From contig VZSF01003934.1 of the NCBI GenBank assembly GCA_013398295.1, positions 310,001 through 374,000 of the forward strand: 64,000 bases of DNA, given 5' to 3'. A program made the position numbers and the translations under genes. Positions 1-14,160 of the stretch are shown here, one piece after another (the stretch's first letter is position 1; every line of letters starts with the position of its first letter). The stretch comes from Chionis minor. Taxonomy: Eukaryota > Chordata > Aves > Charadriiformes > Chionididae. The notes beneath the pieces were generated by a model. The model did no database searches. It was not told the origin of the DNA and was given only the letters and a program-made list of their open reading frames with translations.

Positions 1-1470
1 CATCCCATTCAAGGGCTTCCCCCAGCCTCATTTCATATGCTGAGGCAAATTGGTGTTGGAGCTGTAACGCTACAGAGGAGTTGGAACGACCTACTTTCAC
101 TCTCTACAAGCTGGGACACATCCTAGTCCCTATTAATAATATACACACTTCAGTTCAAATCATGTGCTATAATCTGAATATTGCTTTAGTCCTTAGAGTA
201 ATAAAAAAACCCAGAAACCTAGTTTACAGAAACATCTTTAATACATGAGCATTTTAGATGCTTGCCACAGATTTATGAGATAAGGTTTGATCCCAAAGAA
301 TGCGTTCACTTTCTACTGAGTCCTTATTGAAGGTAAGTCTGCTTTACTCAGTAAATTTGGCAGATTACGGCACCAGAACCCCCATTCTGCTCTCACAGGC
401 TATGAATTTTGTAGATCAGATGTTGTTAAAGTTAACAAGGCATCCTTTGTGTTCCACTAAGGTCTTCATAAACATCAAGAAAACCTTTTCCCATTCCAAT
501 ACTCAGAAGGTGTATGATGGGGGAATAAACGTGACAGCTTTATTCTATCCTGTCAAAACACTGTCTGCCCCTGTTTCCCAGGAACCTCACACACACAGAG
601 CATCTACCAGCCTAAAGAACTCCAAAACGCTTACAAAGCTTTAACTGATGTTTCAACTATAAGAGTTTATCTTCTGTCCAGAAGCAAGAAGTAAAATGGA
701 TTTACAGGAATAAGTGAGAATTACTTCTCACCAGCCAGCAGAGGTTACTAGAAATATACAATTACATGCAAACTGTCATAAGAGAGTAGGTAAGCTTTTA
801 CCCTGTAATCCAAAAGAAAACAAAACCACAGCAGAACCTTGTGGCCCTCCCCCAAAGTAACAGTCCTAACTCCTTTCGGGTGTTTCCATACTGTAAAATA
901 ATCCAGGCAAAACTGATCAGGCACATGTACTTTTCCAAAGCAAAGTAGGAACCTGTTGAGATTATCTAGGCAAAAGATCAAGAAAAATTCAAGCAACAAA
1001 CAATGTACTTCCAAGCCAAACAACAACCGAGGTTCACAGAGCCTCTCTGCAAAGCTCTCCGAGTGCTTGGCCTGGGGAAGAAACCCTTCGCTTAGTAGAA
1101 AGAGGCCTGTCAACTCAGCACCATGAAATTGAATAAAACCTCTCTTTGTGGCATCCAGGGGAGAAGGACAAAGGGCCTCTGCCACTGCAGTGTTTCTGAA
1201 TGACAGAGGCCTCCAGCACCTCCAGCACTCCTCCCACCAGCAGCAGAATCCCAGGAAACTGAGTGCTTATTCATGACTTGGGCTCTGTCCATTTTCTGAG
1301 TTTCCCCCTGCATCCTCCAATGCCGAGTATTTAACAATATCTTCTTTTAGCTTGCCTCTTGTCTACCACTTCCGCATTTAATTGCAAGTTCATGGGTATT
1401 AAGTGGCCTGCACAGCTGAACTAAGTCATCTTGATTTGAAGGCTCCCTTTCCTCATGAAAGGGGAAACAG

Positions 1471-1606
1471 TTCTTTCTCTGTCTTTCTGTCTGTCTGTCT
1501 CCATTTCCCTTTCCTTGGCCGCTTCTCCCCTTCCCCCTCCTTCCTCTCCAATTTTTCTCTTTCCTGTTCCCTCTCCCATCCTACATTTCTTTCTCCATCT
1601 CCCTAT
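1471..1606. repeat. Pyrimidine-rich (CT/CTGT) low-complexity tract
   Basis: The + strand is almost entirely C and T for about 135 bases, with a short run of CTGT units near 1486-1500. It makes a purine-rich minus strand. Apparent open frames across it are composition artefacts. Confidence 0.8.
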
Positions 1607-2574
1607 AAATTAAATTCACGCTTCTCAGAGATGTTGACATGTGCAGGGAAGGGAAGGCAAAGCTCGCAAATGCTGGCACCTGTTCTTAAAATGGCTCCCA
1701 GGCTTCTGCAGGAATTTCTAGTCTGCGTCAAAGTCTGTGGCAGAACATAACAAAAGAACCCACTGCTCTCCCTTCATGCTAAATGCAGGGCCAGACTGCT
1801 TCGTGTTACCATACCTGAACAGCAGCTCACAGATAACTAAACCTTTGCAGAGGTGGGATACCCTTTGTGTCATACAGCAAGTTTCAAAGGAAAATATGTA
1901 AACTGAAGCTGTAACTTCTGCAATAGTTAACTATGAAGAAGTAGTAAGGATAAACAACGCACTCTGATTTCCCCATTGCGACATGAATTTCGAGTGCAGT
2001 GATGTCACTTTCTGCTCTCACTTACTGGGCAAAACTAGTTTATCAACACTGTAATGTTAAAAAAAAATTAAGAGAAAAAAAAAGGAAGAAATAAACATGG
2101 CAACAGGAGTCAGCTTGAAAGGACCTAGAGTCCGTGTCGGACAATTGCTATGTCAAAAAAGGGAAAATCTGGTGCCAAAACCAAGAGCCACAGTAAAACA
2201 ACCACTGCCCAGTGAAACTGAGACACAAACCCCTAGAGTAAATTAGTTGTGCCGTATGTTAACCAAAATTCCACCTCTCTCTTCCATCTCCCCTGTTTTC
2301 AAGCTCTCCAGACACCTGCAATGCCATGATTTTATGCAAAAATGGAAACTCTTACTAAAGAATCCACCCAAATACATCATGAAGGGCAAATTCATGATGT
2401 ACATCCATTTACCATTGTACTGCTCTTTTCCACTGTCATTCTGATCATGATGATCCCTGTTCTCTGGCTTACAAAACTCACAACATTAACGTTAAAATTT
2501 ACCCTCCTGCAGGACTTTCAAAGATATAAAAGTATATTACAAACAATAATTAAGTAGGCTTCATCACCACTCTG

Positions 2575-2640
2575 TAAAATAGTTATTATCCTGTTTTACA
2601 GAATCAGGAACAGAAAAGTAAGCTGCCTATCCTAACTCAT
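2575..2640 (-). mobile_element. MIR-like SINE remnant (reverse orientation)
   Basis: The order of words (a TTATTAT stretch, then TTTTACAGA, a purine-rich block and a TAAGCTGCC-like block) follows the reverse complement of the conserved MIR core. It is short and strongly diverged, as expected for an amniote-age SINE. Recognised by eye, without alignment. Confidence 0.6.
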
Positions 2641-4910
2641 CTACTGAACCACTGTGAGGGCATGAAGAGAACCCAGTCGTGAAACCCATAGTCTGCTAAG
2701 TCAGTGACAAAACTGCTTTTAACCTCTGTAAGATCATGATGCCCAGCCCTCCCACCCTAGCTCCCAGCATCTGAAACTCCAGGCTCCTACTTCATGCTGA
2801 GAGGACATCCAACTGCAGAGTCAGCTATTAGAAAGGGCTCCTAAATCATCACCTGCCCGTGTTAGAGACAGTCATCTGACACAAGAGTTACCTCACAAAT
2901 TTGGGATTAAGTACGTTCCCCACTGAAAACACTGGATTTACTGAAGTTTAAAAATTCATCAGGAAAACGCTGTCTTCTACTCACAATATTCTTTCAACAC
3001 AAAAATGTAAAATAACAAAGCTTTGAACCAGAAGTCTGAAATTAAACTAATTGTGTTGAAGGAAATTTCTGGAGTTTGGTTGAAAATTTTCCTACAGAGA
3101 ACGTAACGTTATGATCTGCAGAAAAACAAAATAATCAGGAAACATCTTAATTTTTCAACTAAGCTATAAAGACGATGATAGGATGTTTCATTTCAAATAC
3201 CTTACTTGGAAGGAGCAATTGAATCTACTTTATGGGCATATGGATTTTCTTTGCCCAAAAGAAAATCTAAAGGGGTGGGGGGGAAGGAGTAGAGAAAATT
3301 AATCCATTGTTTTTTTCAGAACCTTCACAAAGTTACCAAAAATATTAATGAAATCAAGACAACTTATTCTTTCAAATCAGTTAAACCAGGGCAAACCAAG
3401 CACCTCTCTCTGACCCTCTTTTTCCCTTCACATCCTCAAGACTCCAACAGCTCAGCCCTTGCCCCAGCAGCTTGGTAAGAAAAGACACAGGATGTGGAAA
3501 CTAGTTATGACTTTCCTGGTAATAAGAACAAAATTACAAAAGCTATAAGCAAATCCGATTTGGGGACATAACACAAAAACCCATTTTATTGTTATGTTTT
3601 ATTCCAAATTAGTTAAAAAGCAGTGCCAAAGGGAGGAGGCCTTCTCAGCAAGGCTTAGTACAATACTGAGAGTTCTGCTGTGAGAAAACATCGTTGTCTA
3701 TCTTTTTAATGTGGCTGTTTGAGCCAATATTGACATGGAATTAGAATACTCTCCCCAGTTTTGGAGATCTATGTGATTTAAAACAAATATTTACAAAGTT
3801 TGCTCAGCAGTACACTGCACAAGATACAAAGAAAGGACAAGTCTGTATTCTAAATAACCTGCCTCAGCAGTCCACGAACATGAAGATGTCTTGGAGCAGT
3901 AGAGCTCTATGCAGAGCTGTAAGAATAACAGGGTAACACCAGAAGGCAACCTAATCAGTTTGCTTGTTTGTTCATATGTTCTCTTTCTCTGTGCTATACC
4001 CTCATCTTTTCCAACTGGGAATGTTCATGACATGCGTATGACTCCTTACAGCACTTCCAGAGGTGCAGAGAGGCACAGTGACAACAGCAAAGTCAAACTC
4101 CTCCAAGGAGCAAATTTCAAGACTGCCCTCTTTTAACAGTATTATGCTGTCAGAAGAGTGAATTTTTAACAGTTTGTTTCCGCTAGGATGGCAACTCTTG
4201 GTAAAACAGATGAGGCAGAAGTAACTCTTCTCCCAGTCCTACATACCAATTTTGCCAAATAATCAAGTAGTGGTCCACAAATATTGATGGTTTCTGCTGT
4301 CACAATTTCTTCCTGAGTCTAATCTTATTAACACATTGTTGGAAGACTCATGCATTGCTTCTGTGTTGGAAGGTTATGGAAACAGAACTATCAAAAAGCT
4401 GCAACACCAATGCAAAGCAACAGAACGACTGCCCCTTCTGCTGCAGGGGAGAGCTCCAGCCTCTCTTTTATCAAGCACTTAACACAGTGTTGAGGTTTTA
4501 TATCCATTGAAACAGAGAAGTCAAATTGCCTCAACAATTCTACACATCAAAGCTTGTATCTGTTCAGTAGTTGTCAACAGCAGATGGAGGTCGTCTGAAA
4601 GAAGCTTTGGGTCACTGTCTTACATTTTTGTGCAGCGTGACACTAACACCCAAAAGCGGGTTTTGCTAAGTTCCCTGAACCTGAATTTGTGGAAGGTAAT
4701 GGTAAAGTTTTGCAAGCCTTTCTCGCAATGCAGTCACTGCGATTTTTAAAGCTCAGGACAAAAGCCATTTGAGTTATTTTCCCCCCACAGTCATTAGATA
4801 TTCAGACTCCTCAGAGCCAGCTACTAATGGACTTAAATGTATGGACAAACCAGAGAGCTCTGTCCCATGAAGAGGTACAGTTCAAGTTTACAATGGAAGA
4901 AGAAACTGCT

Positions 4911-4943
4911 ACCCATGCCCCCCCATACCCATGGCCCCCCCAT
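4911..4943. repeat. Two-copy C-rich tandem duplication
   Basis: Two adjacent units of about 16 bases, each reading ACCCATG followed by seven C and AT, with one extra G in the second. A minor local duplication with no coding meaning. Confidence 0.75.
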
Positions 4944-5904
4944 GCCAGCATGGTTTCTACCTAGAAGAACGAGCAGCTGAATGCGTAAACTCTCAACTAT
5001 GGACCAACAAATGAATTACATGGCAAAAGACACAGCGAAGAGGCCTGCCAACCAGGAGACTTTAGCTGTCAAAAGGGTTTTTTCGTAGGGTTTTTTGGGG
5101 AGCGGAGAGTGGGGAGAGTGGTATTTTAATTCTTTGCCTTGTGAGTTCTGAGCCTTTCAGTGCTGGTACACTCTTACTCCAGAACGTGGTCTCAATTTGA
5201 CTGAAGCACACACTTCACTGCACTTCATTACACACCTCTGCTGTACAACTGTGGCTTTTTTTATTCTGGTCTCCAGAGATAAAACTTTGTAAAACTGAAG
5301 CTGTCAAAGACCTCCTCAAAACCTTCTGTGACAACTTGCATGCTTAAGAAAAAAATGCTAGTGCTCGCTACACTCCAAAAATTATTTTTTTGGCTTGCTT
5401 GCTTTGAGAACAAAGGAACATAAGCACATAAAGAGATAACAACAGAGTGAGAGGAAAGAACAAGAGGCAATATGAATTGTATGTGATTAAGTCCGCAAGA
5501 GAAACCAAGACAGAGAGTGTGCAAGTTGTGCGTGGTCTTGGGTAGCTTGGCCAGACCCAATCAGCATGTGTACCACTAAATATGGCTGGCACTCTGCTTT
5601 GCACTCGGAGAAACCACATCCCCTATTACAGCTAGAGCTACTGTCAAATGTCTCTTGATACAAAGCTAGTAATTATTACTAATGGTATCATTAATTCTCA
5701 TTTTACTACATATCATAAAATAATATTTTGTTCTCATTAAGCTCAAAGAGCACACAGTCTCTTGGAAATGATTATGACAAAATAACAATTAAGTCTAAGC
5801 AGCTTTTAGACACTGCCTGTGCTACCATGGCAAACAAAAGGATCCGATCCAACTGATTCAAGGAATTTAAGGAAGCACAACTTTGATATAGCAAACATAA
5901 CCAG

Positions 5905-5923
5905 GATCTCCTGAAAGGAGATC
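5905..5923. repeat. Perfect 8-bp inverted repeat with 3-base spacer
   Basis: GATCTCCT at 5905-5912 pairs exactly with AGGAGATC at 5916-5923 across GAA. The left arm is repeated again just downstream (GATCTCCTGAAA), so the palindrome also overlaps a short direct duplication. Confidence 0.7.
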
Positions 5924-6912
5924 TCCTGAAAACAGCCGATCAGGCATATGCTCCGGCAGATCGTATCTTGCAAACAGATTTCAGAAGCAGACTTCAGAAA
6001 ACAGCACCATCTGGATCAAATTTGCAACTCTATCCATAAATGAGAAGGGACAGCTTATGGCACCACTGCAAGCATATTTATAAAGTGTGGGAATATCAGC
6101 CTGAGAGGCAAGAGTGCTAAGGGGAAAATGCTGTCTACAAGAGTGAAAAATGCAGCTGTACCACTAAGGAAGTGGTGTGAAGAAGCCACTTCACAGCAAA
6201 ACGAAACTAGCCAGGACACAGATGACTGGAAATGAGGCAGCTGGATGCCAAGAACATTCAAAAAAGGTGAAACCAGGCAGGTTCTGGAGCTAAATTGTAA
6301 CTTATGAACAATGGGCAAAATTCTTTCATCTGCCCAGCAAACCTCTATTCTTACTACAGTGCTCTGCTGTGCAAAAGCCACAGAGCCAGGCACGTAGGGA
6401 GAGCTGACAAGGCAGTGTCTAGTTCGCCCAAGAGAACCTGGGAAGAGGATTTTGGTATACAACTGAAAATGGTCCAGTGATTTGTACCTTTGAGAATTCA
6501 GGCAGATAAAACATGCTTTTGACCCAAGTGCATAGCCACAAATGTGGGGGAGTTGCACACTACCCCAATCAGAAAGAGAAAATTATTAATCAAGTTAGGT
6601 GATTTTGCCTATCTACAAAAGCATACAAAGAGGTGTAAAACAACTAACTGTGTTTCTCATATGATGGAGGGTATTAGTATTTTGACAGCCATGTGACAAA
6701 TTTATATCATTGTCTTTTGGATGCTAAAATAGCTTAAATCCAGCTCATATTTTTCAGGTAAGAATGAAATAGAAAAGGGAGGTAGTTTTCTGAAACATTC
6801 TGAATTTGAAATATCTAAACCAGCTCACTTAAAGAGACTGGCTAATTTTATACAAGGTAAGACCTTCCAAAGATGATATAGAGATTGCCACAAAATCTTC
6901 GGGTCACCATAT

Positions 6913-6951
6913 TTGGACATATTTGAATATTCAATATTGGACATATTTGAA
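6913..6951. repeat. Direct repeat, two 15-bp copies 24 bp apart
   Basis: TTGGACATATTTGAA occurs at 6913-6927 and again at 6937-6951, separated by an AT-rich spacer. This looks like a local tandem duplication. Confidence 0.8.
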
Positions 6952-7174
6952 ACCAAAAAGAAAAGAAATTACCTGGCAAAAAGGGAGGATCTAGGCAATA
7001 ATTTTACATGATTAATCTCCCACAAATGTGAAACATCCACCCAGTATCACAGGATGTTCCCCATGGTACTCCTTCCTACCCCTGGTAACAGCATCGTAAA
7101 ACTGGATTCCACATTCTGACTTTGGGGAATTTTATAGTTCCAAGATTACTTTTGTTTCATTTGTTTTACTTTTC

Positions 7175-7208
7175 AAAAAAAAAAAAAAAACAAAACAAAA
7201 ACAAACCA
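7175..7208. repeat. A-rich low-complexity tract
   Basis: Sixteen A residues are followed by CAAAA-type units. No SINE or LINE body is recognisable on either side, so it is called simple sequence rather than a retroposon tail. Confidence 0.8.
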
Positions 7209-7663
7209 CCCCCCATTTTCTAGGTCTTTAGGGATTTGTTCTGTTTTTTAAATATGCTTGGCTTTTGAAGAAATTAGAGTGAGATGTTTAGAGCTGCTTA
7301 CAAAGCTAACTCACATTAACTTTGCTAAGGGCTGATTAAGAGTGATTTAGGGCTTCACCACTCCTTCCACTTGGTTATCACTTCCCTGCTGGAAGTTACT
7401 GTGCCTGCTCTCAGCCAGTTTGTCTGAGCTACTCTTTTGCTTCAGTATAGTGTCAGCCACGTTACTTTGAGGCACCAAAGGAACACTTCAAGCTAAATTC
7501 CCTAACTTTTCACTCAGCCGAATTAAAGAGCCCTCACAGATTTCAATTAGACCAAAAGGCTAAGGGTTATGAATACATAAAGTAAGGTAAGAGGGAATAA
7601 CCAGACAGGAAAACTGCCTAAAAGCAATTAAAAAAGCCTTTAACTAACTCCTCTCCACTGTTT

Positions 7664-7691
7664 AAAATATAAATAAGTAAATAAATAAAAA
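7664..7691. repeat. Imperfect (AAAT)n microsatellite
   Basis: Repeated AAATA units with one G interruption. Short and imperfect. Confidence 0.75.
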
Positions 7692-7869
7692 TCAAACAAT
7701 GAAGGGAATCAGGACTATAAGAGATCAGAATGCCACCCTGAACACCAAGGCAGACACACAGTATCTCTTCCATTTCTGTCAGCAGTCCGTCTCATTCATT
7801 CGCAATGAGAACTAGTTTCAGTCACTCCACAGCATTTATTCCACTGCTTCATTATCCTGGCTTTTTGAA

Positions 7870-8275
7870 AGCATCTCCTGATTTTCTCAGTTGCTGCAAT
7901 TTAAACCCATTACTTCTTGTCCTCTCAACTATGGATACAGAGAAGAGTTTACTCCCTTAATCTCAGCAATAGGTTGGGGTTTTTTTATATGCTTTGAAGA
8001 CTATTACCATGTTCTCTTAGATTTACCTTTTTCAGTCTGAGCAATCCAAATGCATTCAAGTTTTACTTTAGAACACTCTTGTTCTTTTCTGCACACCAAC
8101 AACTTGGGAAGCTTATACATAATATCAGACATTGTCCTGTTAAGCAAAGAACTTCAATAATAAAATTAATAATTTCAGCATTCTTTCAATCTTAGCCATA
8201 CAGGCATAAGAATTTATTACTTGTGTCTGATTTTTAACAGTATCAGACTAACTCAAAAAAGCTTTCCAGAATTTA
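7870..8275 (-). mobile_element. Ancient CR1 LINE fragment (reverse orientation)
   Basis: The stretch around 7900-7935 (AAACCCATTACTTCTTGTCCT) and the following blocks, an 'agaagagttta.tccctta' block and a 'gaagactattaccatgttctctta' block, follow in order the antisense of the 3' part of old amniote CR1 elements. A further stretch near 8205-8265 (ATTACTTGTGTCTGATTTTTAACA) fits the continuation in the same orientation. Divergence is heavy and small deletions are evident. This is a decayed copy with no open frame. The right boundary is approximate. Confidence 0.65.
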
Positions 8276-9084
8276 GTCATTCTTGTATAGAGCCCATTCA
8301 TCTTTTTCCCATATCCACACTGCCTCCCATAGCCTTCCCCGTCCTTGTATATGATGATTATGTCTGCCACAAATACAGATAAACAAAAAACAGACTATGG
8401 TATTCAGCTGTTTATTCAGTAAATGCTATGATCACCATGCTAATTTTCTAAGGAGCAGAGCCAAGGCTGCATACACCAAAGCATTACATTCTAGGTGGCA
8501 AATCCAGACAGCGAAACACGGATTCACTCCCTGCTCTTGTGTACAAACACTTTGGGTATGAAGTAATATGTCAGACGAACAGCATTTCAGTTCCTTTTCA
8601 CGCTAATGGCTCTTCAATTGCTTTTTATGGGAAAAGCAAATCTCAGTTCCCGAGTCTTCTGATTGGATTTTTTAGCCTTTTTCTTCTCCTTTCAAAAAAT
8701 CCTTTCTTTTAATTCTCTTCCAAGGGCATGCCTGTGCCTTACTGTGCCTACCCTTAGCTCTCCTGAAAGCTCATCTGCTCTCCAAAGCAGCGACCTATCA
8801 CTCGGAAAATGAGGAGAAATGCTTTCTTGTTCCTCCCTCACACCCAGCCCTTAGAGCAGTCATGTTATTCTGTTTGAGTTGTTTCTGCCTCTTAAAAACC
8901 GTTGGCCTCAGTTTCCTCCACTTATTTGTAGATTCCACTTTTTCCTCTTAAAATTCAAAGCAGCAGGGTTTGAAGTTTCTACTGTGTTCCCACTACTGAA
9001 GTGAATCTGTATCTCCCTGACATTTTTTTTAACAAAAGATTTATATAGTAGTACATGAAAAAATATCGAAATTTTTGGTGGGTG

Positions 9085-9097
9085 TTTTTTTTTTTTT
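9085..9097. repeat. T13 homopolymer
   Basis: The only run of 12 or more T seen on the + strand left of the CpG island. All the other long homopolymers on that side are A runs. Confidence 0.9.
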
Positions 9098-12000
9098 GCT
9101 TTGTTGAAGAAACAGCCATTGCAGCTGGAGAATTGGAGACCTGATGAGGTGCTGAGGAGTAGCATCATCTAATATTTAGCACCGCACTCTTTATGCATGA
9201 ATACCCTCCATAACTCACTCCAGACTCTGCCAAGATTTCCAGCTCATGCATGCTTTAGTAGTTCGTACTACACATCAATACGTTATGACTTTGGAGTTAC
9301 GACTGCTATGTAAACTCATCAAGATTCTACTTGAATCAATAATAGCCAAGAATTCACTACCAAGAAACAAGGATCCCATAATTCTGCTATAGTCTAGAAG
9401 GTACATCCCATTAATAAATGGGCAAAGTATACATGTGGCATGGGAGGAACTATTCCTGAGATAAGTTCTAGAAACTAAAAATGTAAACACACAGAAAGCA
9501 GGAAACTGCTCCAAACTAGCAGCAATTTACTGCCAAACAAGATATTTAGGTAGGATGGTGCCAGTATTCTGTCCAGGCCTCATGTTTTACTCTTCCTGGA
9601 CAGTAAGCAGCGTGCAGCACCTTCCCACTGCACAGCACGCAGACCCCCGGCCCCGTGCTGGCAGGGACTTGCACACGAGACAGTCTTTTTGTGCAGGTAT
9701 AAACCTAACTGAATCCCTTTTTACATATATACACAGACTATAAATTCAGCTGAATCTCACATATGTAAGAGACATTATTTTTCTAATCTGTTCTGTTGCC
9801 ATCTTATTGACATTTTCGGGTATACACTTCCTTTATAAGCAAAATGACTGAGAACCTCTAAATGAAGGGGAAAAAAAAAGACACTTTGTTTCTCAGCAGT
9901 TCACACCCTTCTGTTTATCATCTTGAAGGTTAAAATAAGTACTAGTCACTTTGAAAATAGTTATTTTATACTATAAACACCATAGGGACAGGTCCAATCA
10001 GAGGTGACAAATGAACAGTAAGGGCAGATGAAACCAGGATAAAGCAAGTTTGTGCAAGTAATGCCAACAATAACTAAAACCCCCCACCTGCTCCATAGCT
10101 CTGAAGATTAAATTAACAACTTTTCAGTATTCTCCCATAATCCTGAATCAGGAGACCTTTATGGAAGTACTTTCCTTAAGTTCTGGACCCATGAAAACTT
10201 TTCTAGCTGATGGTATTTGAGATTAAAAGGGTTTGTATTTTTCTATCTAATAATACCCCTCCTCTGCCCATACCCATACCACTACAAGAAGAGCTAGAAC
10301 ATGAGGAGAATTGGCACGGCTACTCTCCATGTCTCTCCTGAAATATATTCTGCCTGAAAGCAATCAGAACATCTTCGCTGGGTACAAAATTCAGGTATGC
10401 ACAACACGCACACCTCACACAAATCTCATTTCAGTGCTGATTAAAGAAAGATGCGGAGAGAGAACTTACAATAGGATTTCACTATAGGATTTCACTGCAC
10501 GTCAGAACTTCGCTCCACATTTTAAACTAACCTGAAATTGATAAACATCTTTTCTCTTCCTTCTCCCTCACTCCTACAAACAGAATAACTCCACCACCAA
10601 GGACAAAGTGTGATAAAAGGACTGCCTCATCAGGCACAAGCAGAACCGTTCTCAGAAGAGTGCTGTTAAGGAGATCTACGTATCACAGAGCATCAAATCT
10701 TTTTCTTCCAGGTACTCCAAAGCGCATCACCCCTTTGGGGAGGCATCCCAAAATCCTGACAGCATCACAGAGCCTCACATGAAGAAGTATGTGCTGGGAA
10801 TAATGTTGGGTGTCCTCTAATTAAGGGACATTCCTGGTGGGTGGCATTGTGCATCCTATCCAAAAGCTTCTGAAGGCAGCAGAGTTGCTCCAGAAAAACA
10901 AAAAGTTTGACAACTGAATATCATGTTACCAAGACACACAACGTACAGGAAGATTTGTAACTAGTTCATGTCCCTGCCTGGTGTTTAGACTGCTGGGAAA
11001 GACAGACTTTTTTTTCCTTTAAGAAAAAAATTATATAATGAGTGAAGATGGGGGAGATGGGACACAACAAACCAACCACTCTAAGTAATTTGTTTTCACT
11101 TCGTCTGAAAGTCTCAACCCTTTCGACCAATTCCACCAGCTCAGCCGAAACTTGCTTACACAGCAAATATAAGAAAATAACATCAGCGTAGAAAACAGAA
11201 GCAGACTAAGACTGCACGTTTCTCTTCCTCCTTTGAAATTGTCACTCAAATATCATCTGTATTTAACATTTCTTGATTCTATAAAGCAAGCTCTACTCCT
11301 ACGGCAGAACTTCACTGCAGATGACTTAGGTGACTAGCAAAGGGTTGGAAGAGCCATCAGAGCTCTGTGAAAATGCAAGCAGTCATACAGCAAGGCCGTG
11401 CCTGAGCTCTTCTACCCTCTCAGCTACTGTCCTCACACTGTCCAAATAAAACCAACATCCATAGCTTGCTGTCAGCCAGCCCGGGTATACAACATCAACT
11501 CAGACCTCCAACAGAGGAGCTCCAGCAAATACCGTGTTTGAAAGCCCTCAGATATCTTCCCCACCACTTTCTTAGTGTTTACAGTGTCTGAAGTACACAC
11601 GACAATAAAGACAAGTGACTAATCCTCAGCCACTCCAGTTGCCATCCTATAGATAACTATAAACTGTTAATTAACATGCATTTGGGCTAAGGACTGTGAC
11701 TCTCATTTGCAAACTGATTTAAGTAAGATGGCTGAAGCAATCCCTTCCCTCCCTCTCCTGAAAGTTACACCTCTATTCCAAACAACACTGCACAGAGCGC
11801 GCATCTGTTGCTTAAGCACTGACCTCTGCAACTCACCATTTAAGCATTTAAACAAACCACTGTAGCCTTTAGTCTGGATTTATACATTAAGCTGTAAACC
11901 AGAGTGGTTGACAGTACAAACCCCTGACATCTGTTCATACCACGGGACTTCAACTTTTAGGAACGTGGCAGGGCAAATAGACACAGAGATAATTGTCACG

Positions 12001-14019
12001 GTCACCCCATTTAAACATGCTTACAAACAGAAATCAAAGCCCTAAGCAGTGAATTGGAGTGAAATGGGTAGGAATATCTTCTGGTTGGGTGTAGTGTACC
12101 CTAACATAACGATGTTAAAAACAGGGATTCCAGGATAATGGCATGTCACATACACCGGCATTTCCAATTGTTTGCGATGGCCAGGAAATACTGAAATTAC
12201 AATCCCTAAGTACCCACAATATTAATGTTGTGTTCTGCTTTACATCAGCCAGTCCCAGGAGACCTTCATGCATCCATCTTTGAGCCATGCAACAGCATCA
12301 CTTCCCTGCTCCAGCAGTAGGTATGAGGAGGCTGAAAACACAACGTTCTCTCTTGGACAGAGGTACCTCCACCCCACCTCGTGAACTGCCGGAGTGGAGC
12401 AGAACAGGAATATATGTAGGGACAACCAAGAATTTGTGATGTGGGAAACAGGATGTGAAAGAAGGTTGTACTGGCGTGGGAATGCTGAACTGAGTGAAGT
12501 GGGGAAAAACAGTCTATAATCATCTTGGGCTACAGTACCCATTGTACCAGGCGTCTCAGGCATGAGTCTTGCCTTTCTAGAAAGATCATATCAGCTGAGG
12601 TGACAGAAAAGTAACATCCCTATGCAGGGACTAGTCCACCTGTCCCCAAACCACCCTCCCTCAAAATATCACTGATTCAAAAGGTTCAATAGTACCATAA
12701 TTCACAAAGATATGTTATGCTACTGGTTTTATTTTGGTACTGTGTTAGTTTGAACAAGGCAGTAGTGGCTTTTGACGAAGTCAGAACTGGTGAACAAAAG
12801 TCTTTTTATGTGAAAATAAGGAGAATTAGGACAACACCCAAAAAGGGTGTTTGAAGATATATCTTCAAAACTAATGAAAAGGAGGCAACTGTAGTCTTGG
12901 AAGATCAGAAGTGTGCAGAGAGGTGCAAAACATACCAAAAATAAGCCCTCCTGTCCCAAAGGACAGGTTGTGCTGTGAATTTCAGGATTCAGCTACTTCT
13001 TGATTTCACCTTCAAACTTCAAATCTGAACCCTGGGGCTAAAAAAATTACAGAGAAAGAAACTTCCTTTCTGCGGCATCTCTGAAGTTCCAGCTCCTCAC
13101 CAAAAATCAAGAAGTGCAGGGAAGCCATACAAGTGAAGTGTTCTACATACTGACTTTTATAACTAAACTTTTTTCAGATCTCCCCTTGGATTCAGTGTGG
13201 CCTTAAGAAACTTTTACTTTGCTGGCACAGACTAGCTTTCCCTAGTGAACACAGAGGCAGCACCAGCAGTACATTCAAACCGCTGAGATTTTCACTTCAT
13301 TTCTGTCTTTTACACCCTTTGTGCTCAATGTGTGCCTGATTGAGGAACTCAGGCTTGCACTTACTGCTTTAAAAAGTACTTCTTCATAGTACTGAGGTTA
13401 GTTTCAGCAGCTAACACATACACAAACAGACTAGCAAGTGTGAAACAACCAGATGTCTGAGTGTTTGCACTTGCACTTGCTGAGATTCTAGTATAAGCAC
13501 AACTGTTCAGACAACTGCCACTGAGTAATTCTAAGACATAACATAGCTTCTTTATTTACATTTGTATTACTCACTAAGAGCAATGAGAAGCTGCTGACTG
13601 GCAGTTCCTGAAGAGCCAAGACTTAAATTCTACACTGTAGGTTCAGATAGGACTACAGCAGGAAAACTCTCCTAGCAGTCTCTTGCATCCAGCAGAGGTA
13701 CTCCCAGAATGGAAAATTGTTAATGCCTCGCATCCCCATTGATTCCTGGTCTGTGCACAAAGATTGTCAATACTGCTTCTAGTTATGCCTAACAGTCCCC
13801 CTGGAACTGAGCTAAGATCACCAATTCATCAAGCACTAACTGCCAAGGATGTGTCAGCTGGTTGCCAGAAGCCTGAACTAAAGAACTGAAATTTTTGTTG
13901 CAGTTTTTCACAGAAAGGATGTATAGCTTGTGTAACAACTTTTGCTCCACTTTTCCTCCTAAAAGAGGTAAGGACTGAAGACGAGATATTTAGCTTCAGC
14001 TGCTGGGTCTGTTAATTAC

Positions 14020-14160
14020 TTCCCCTGCAACCTTTGGACAAGTCATTTTGCCTTTCTGTGCCTCAGTTTATCCATCCACTAAATACTGGTTTTCTATTTT
14101 GAGATACTACAGCCAAAAAAGTGCTGCATAAACATACGCTACTATTTTTATTCTTAATGC
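14020..14160 (+). mobile_element. MIR-like SINE remnant (forward orientation)
   Basis: The segment 14028-14075 matches the MIR core in order: an ACCTTTGGACAAGTCA-like block, CTTTCTGTGCCTCAGTTT, then a TCCATC block. A diverged 3' half follows ('agtgctgcataaac', then ACTATTTTTATT). This is the clearest forward MIR-type copy in the window. Confidence 0.75.

Noticed and set aside
1840..1895. Possible additional MIR remnant (also near 14600 and 15640)
   Set aside because: Only fragments of the core word order are visible; too weak to list.
6055..6558. A 167-codon minus-strand frame, the longest gap-free frame outside CR1 and the CpG islands
   Set aside because: No recognisable domain, signal sequence or family resemblance, and no promoter or splice context. 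Treated as chance.
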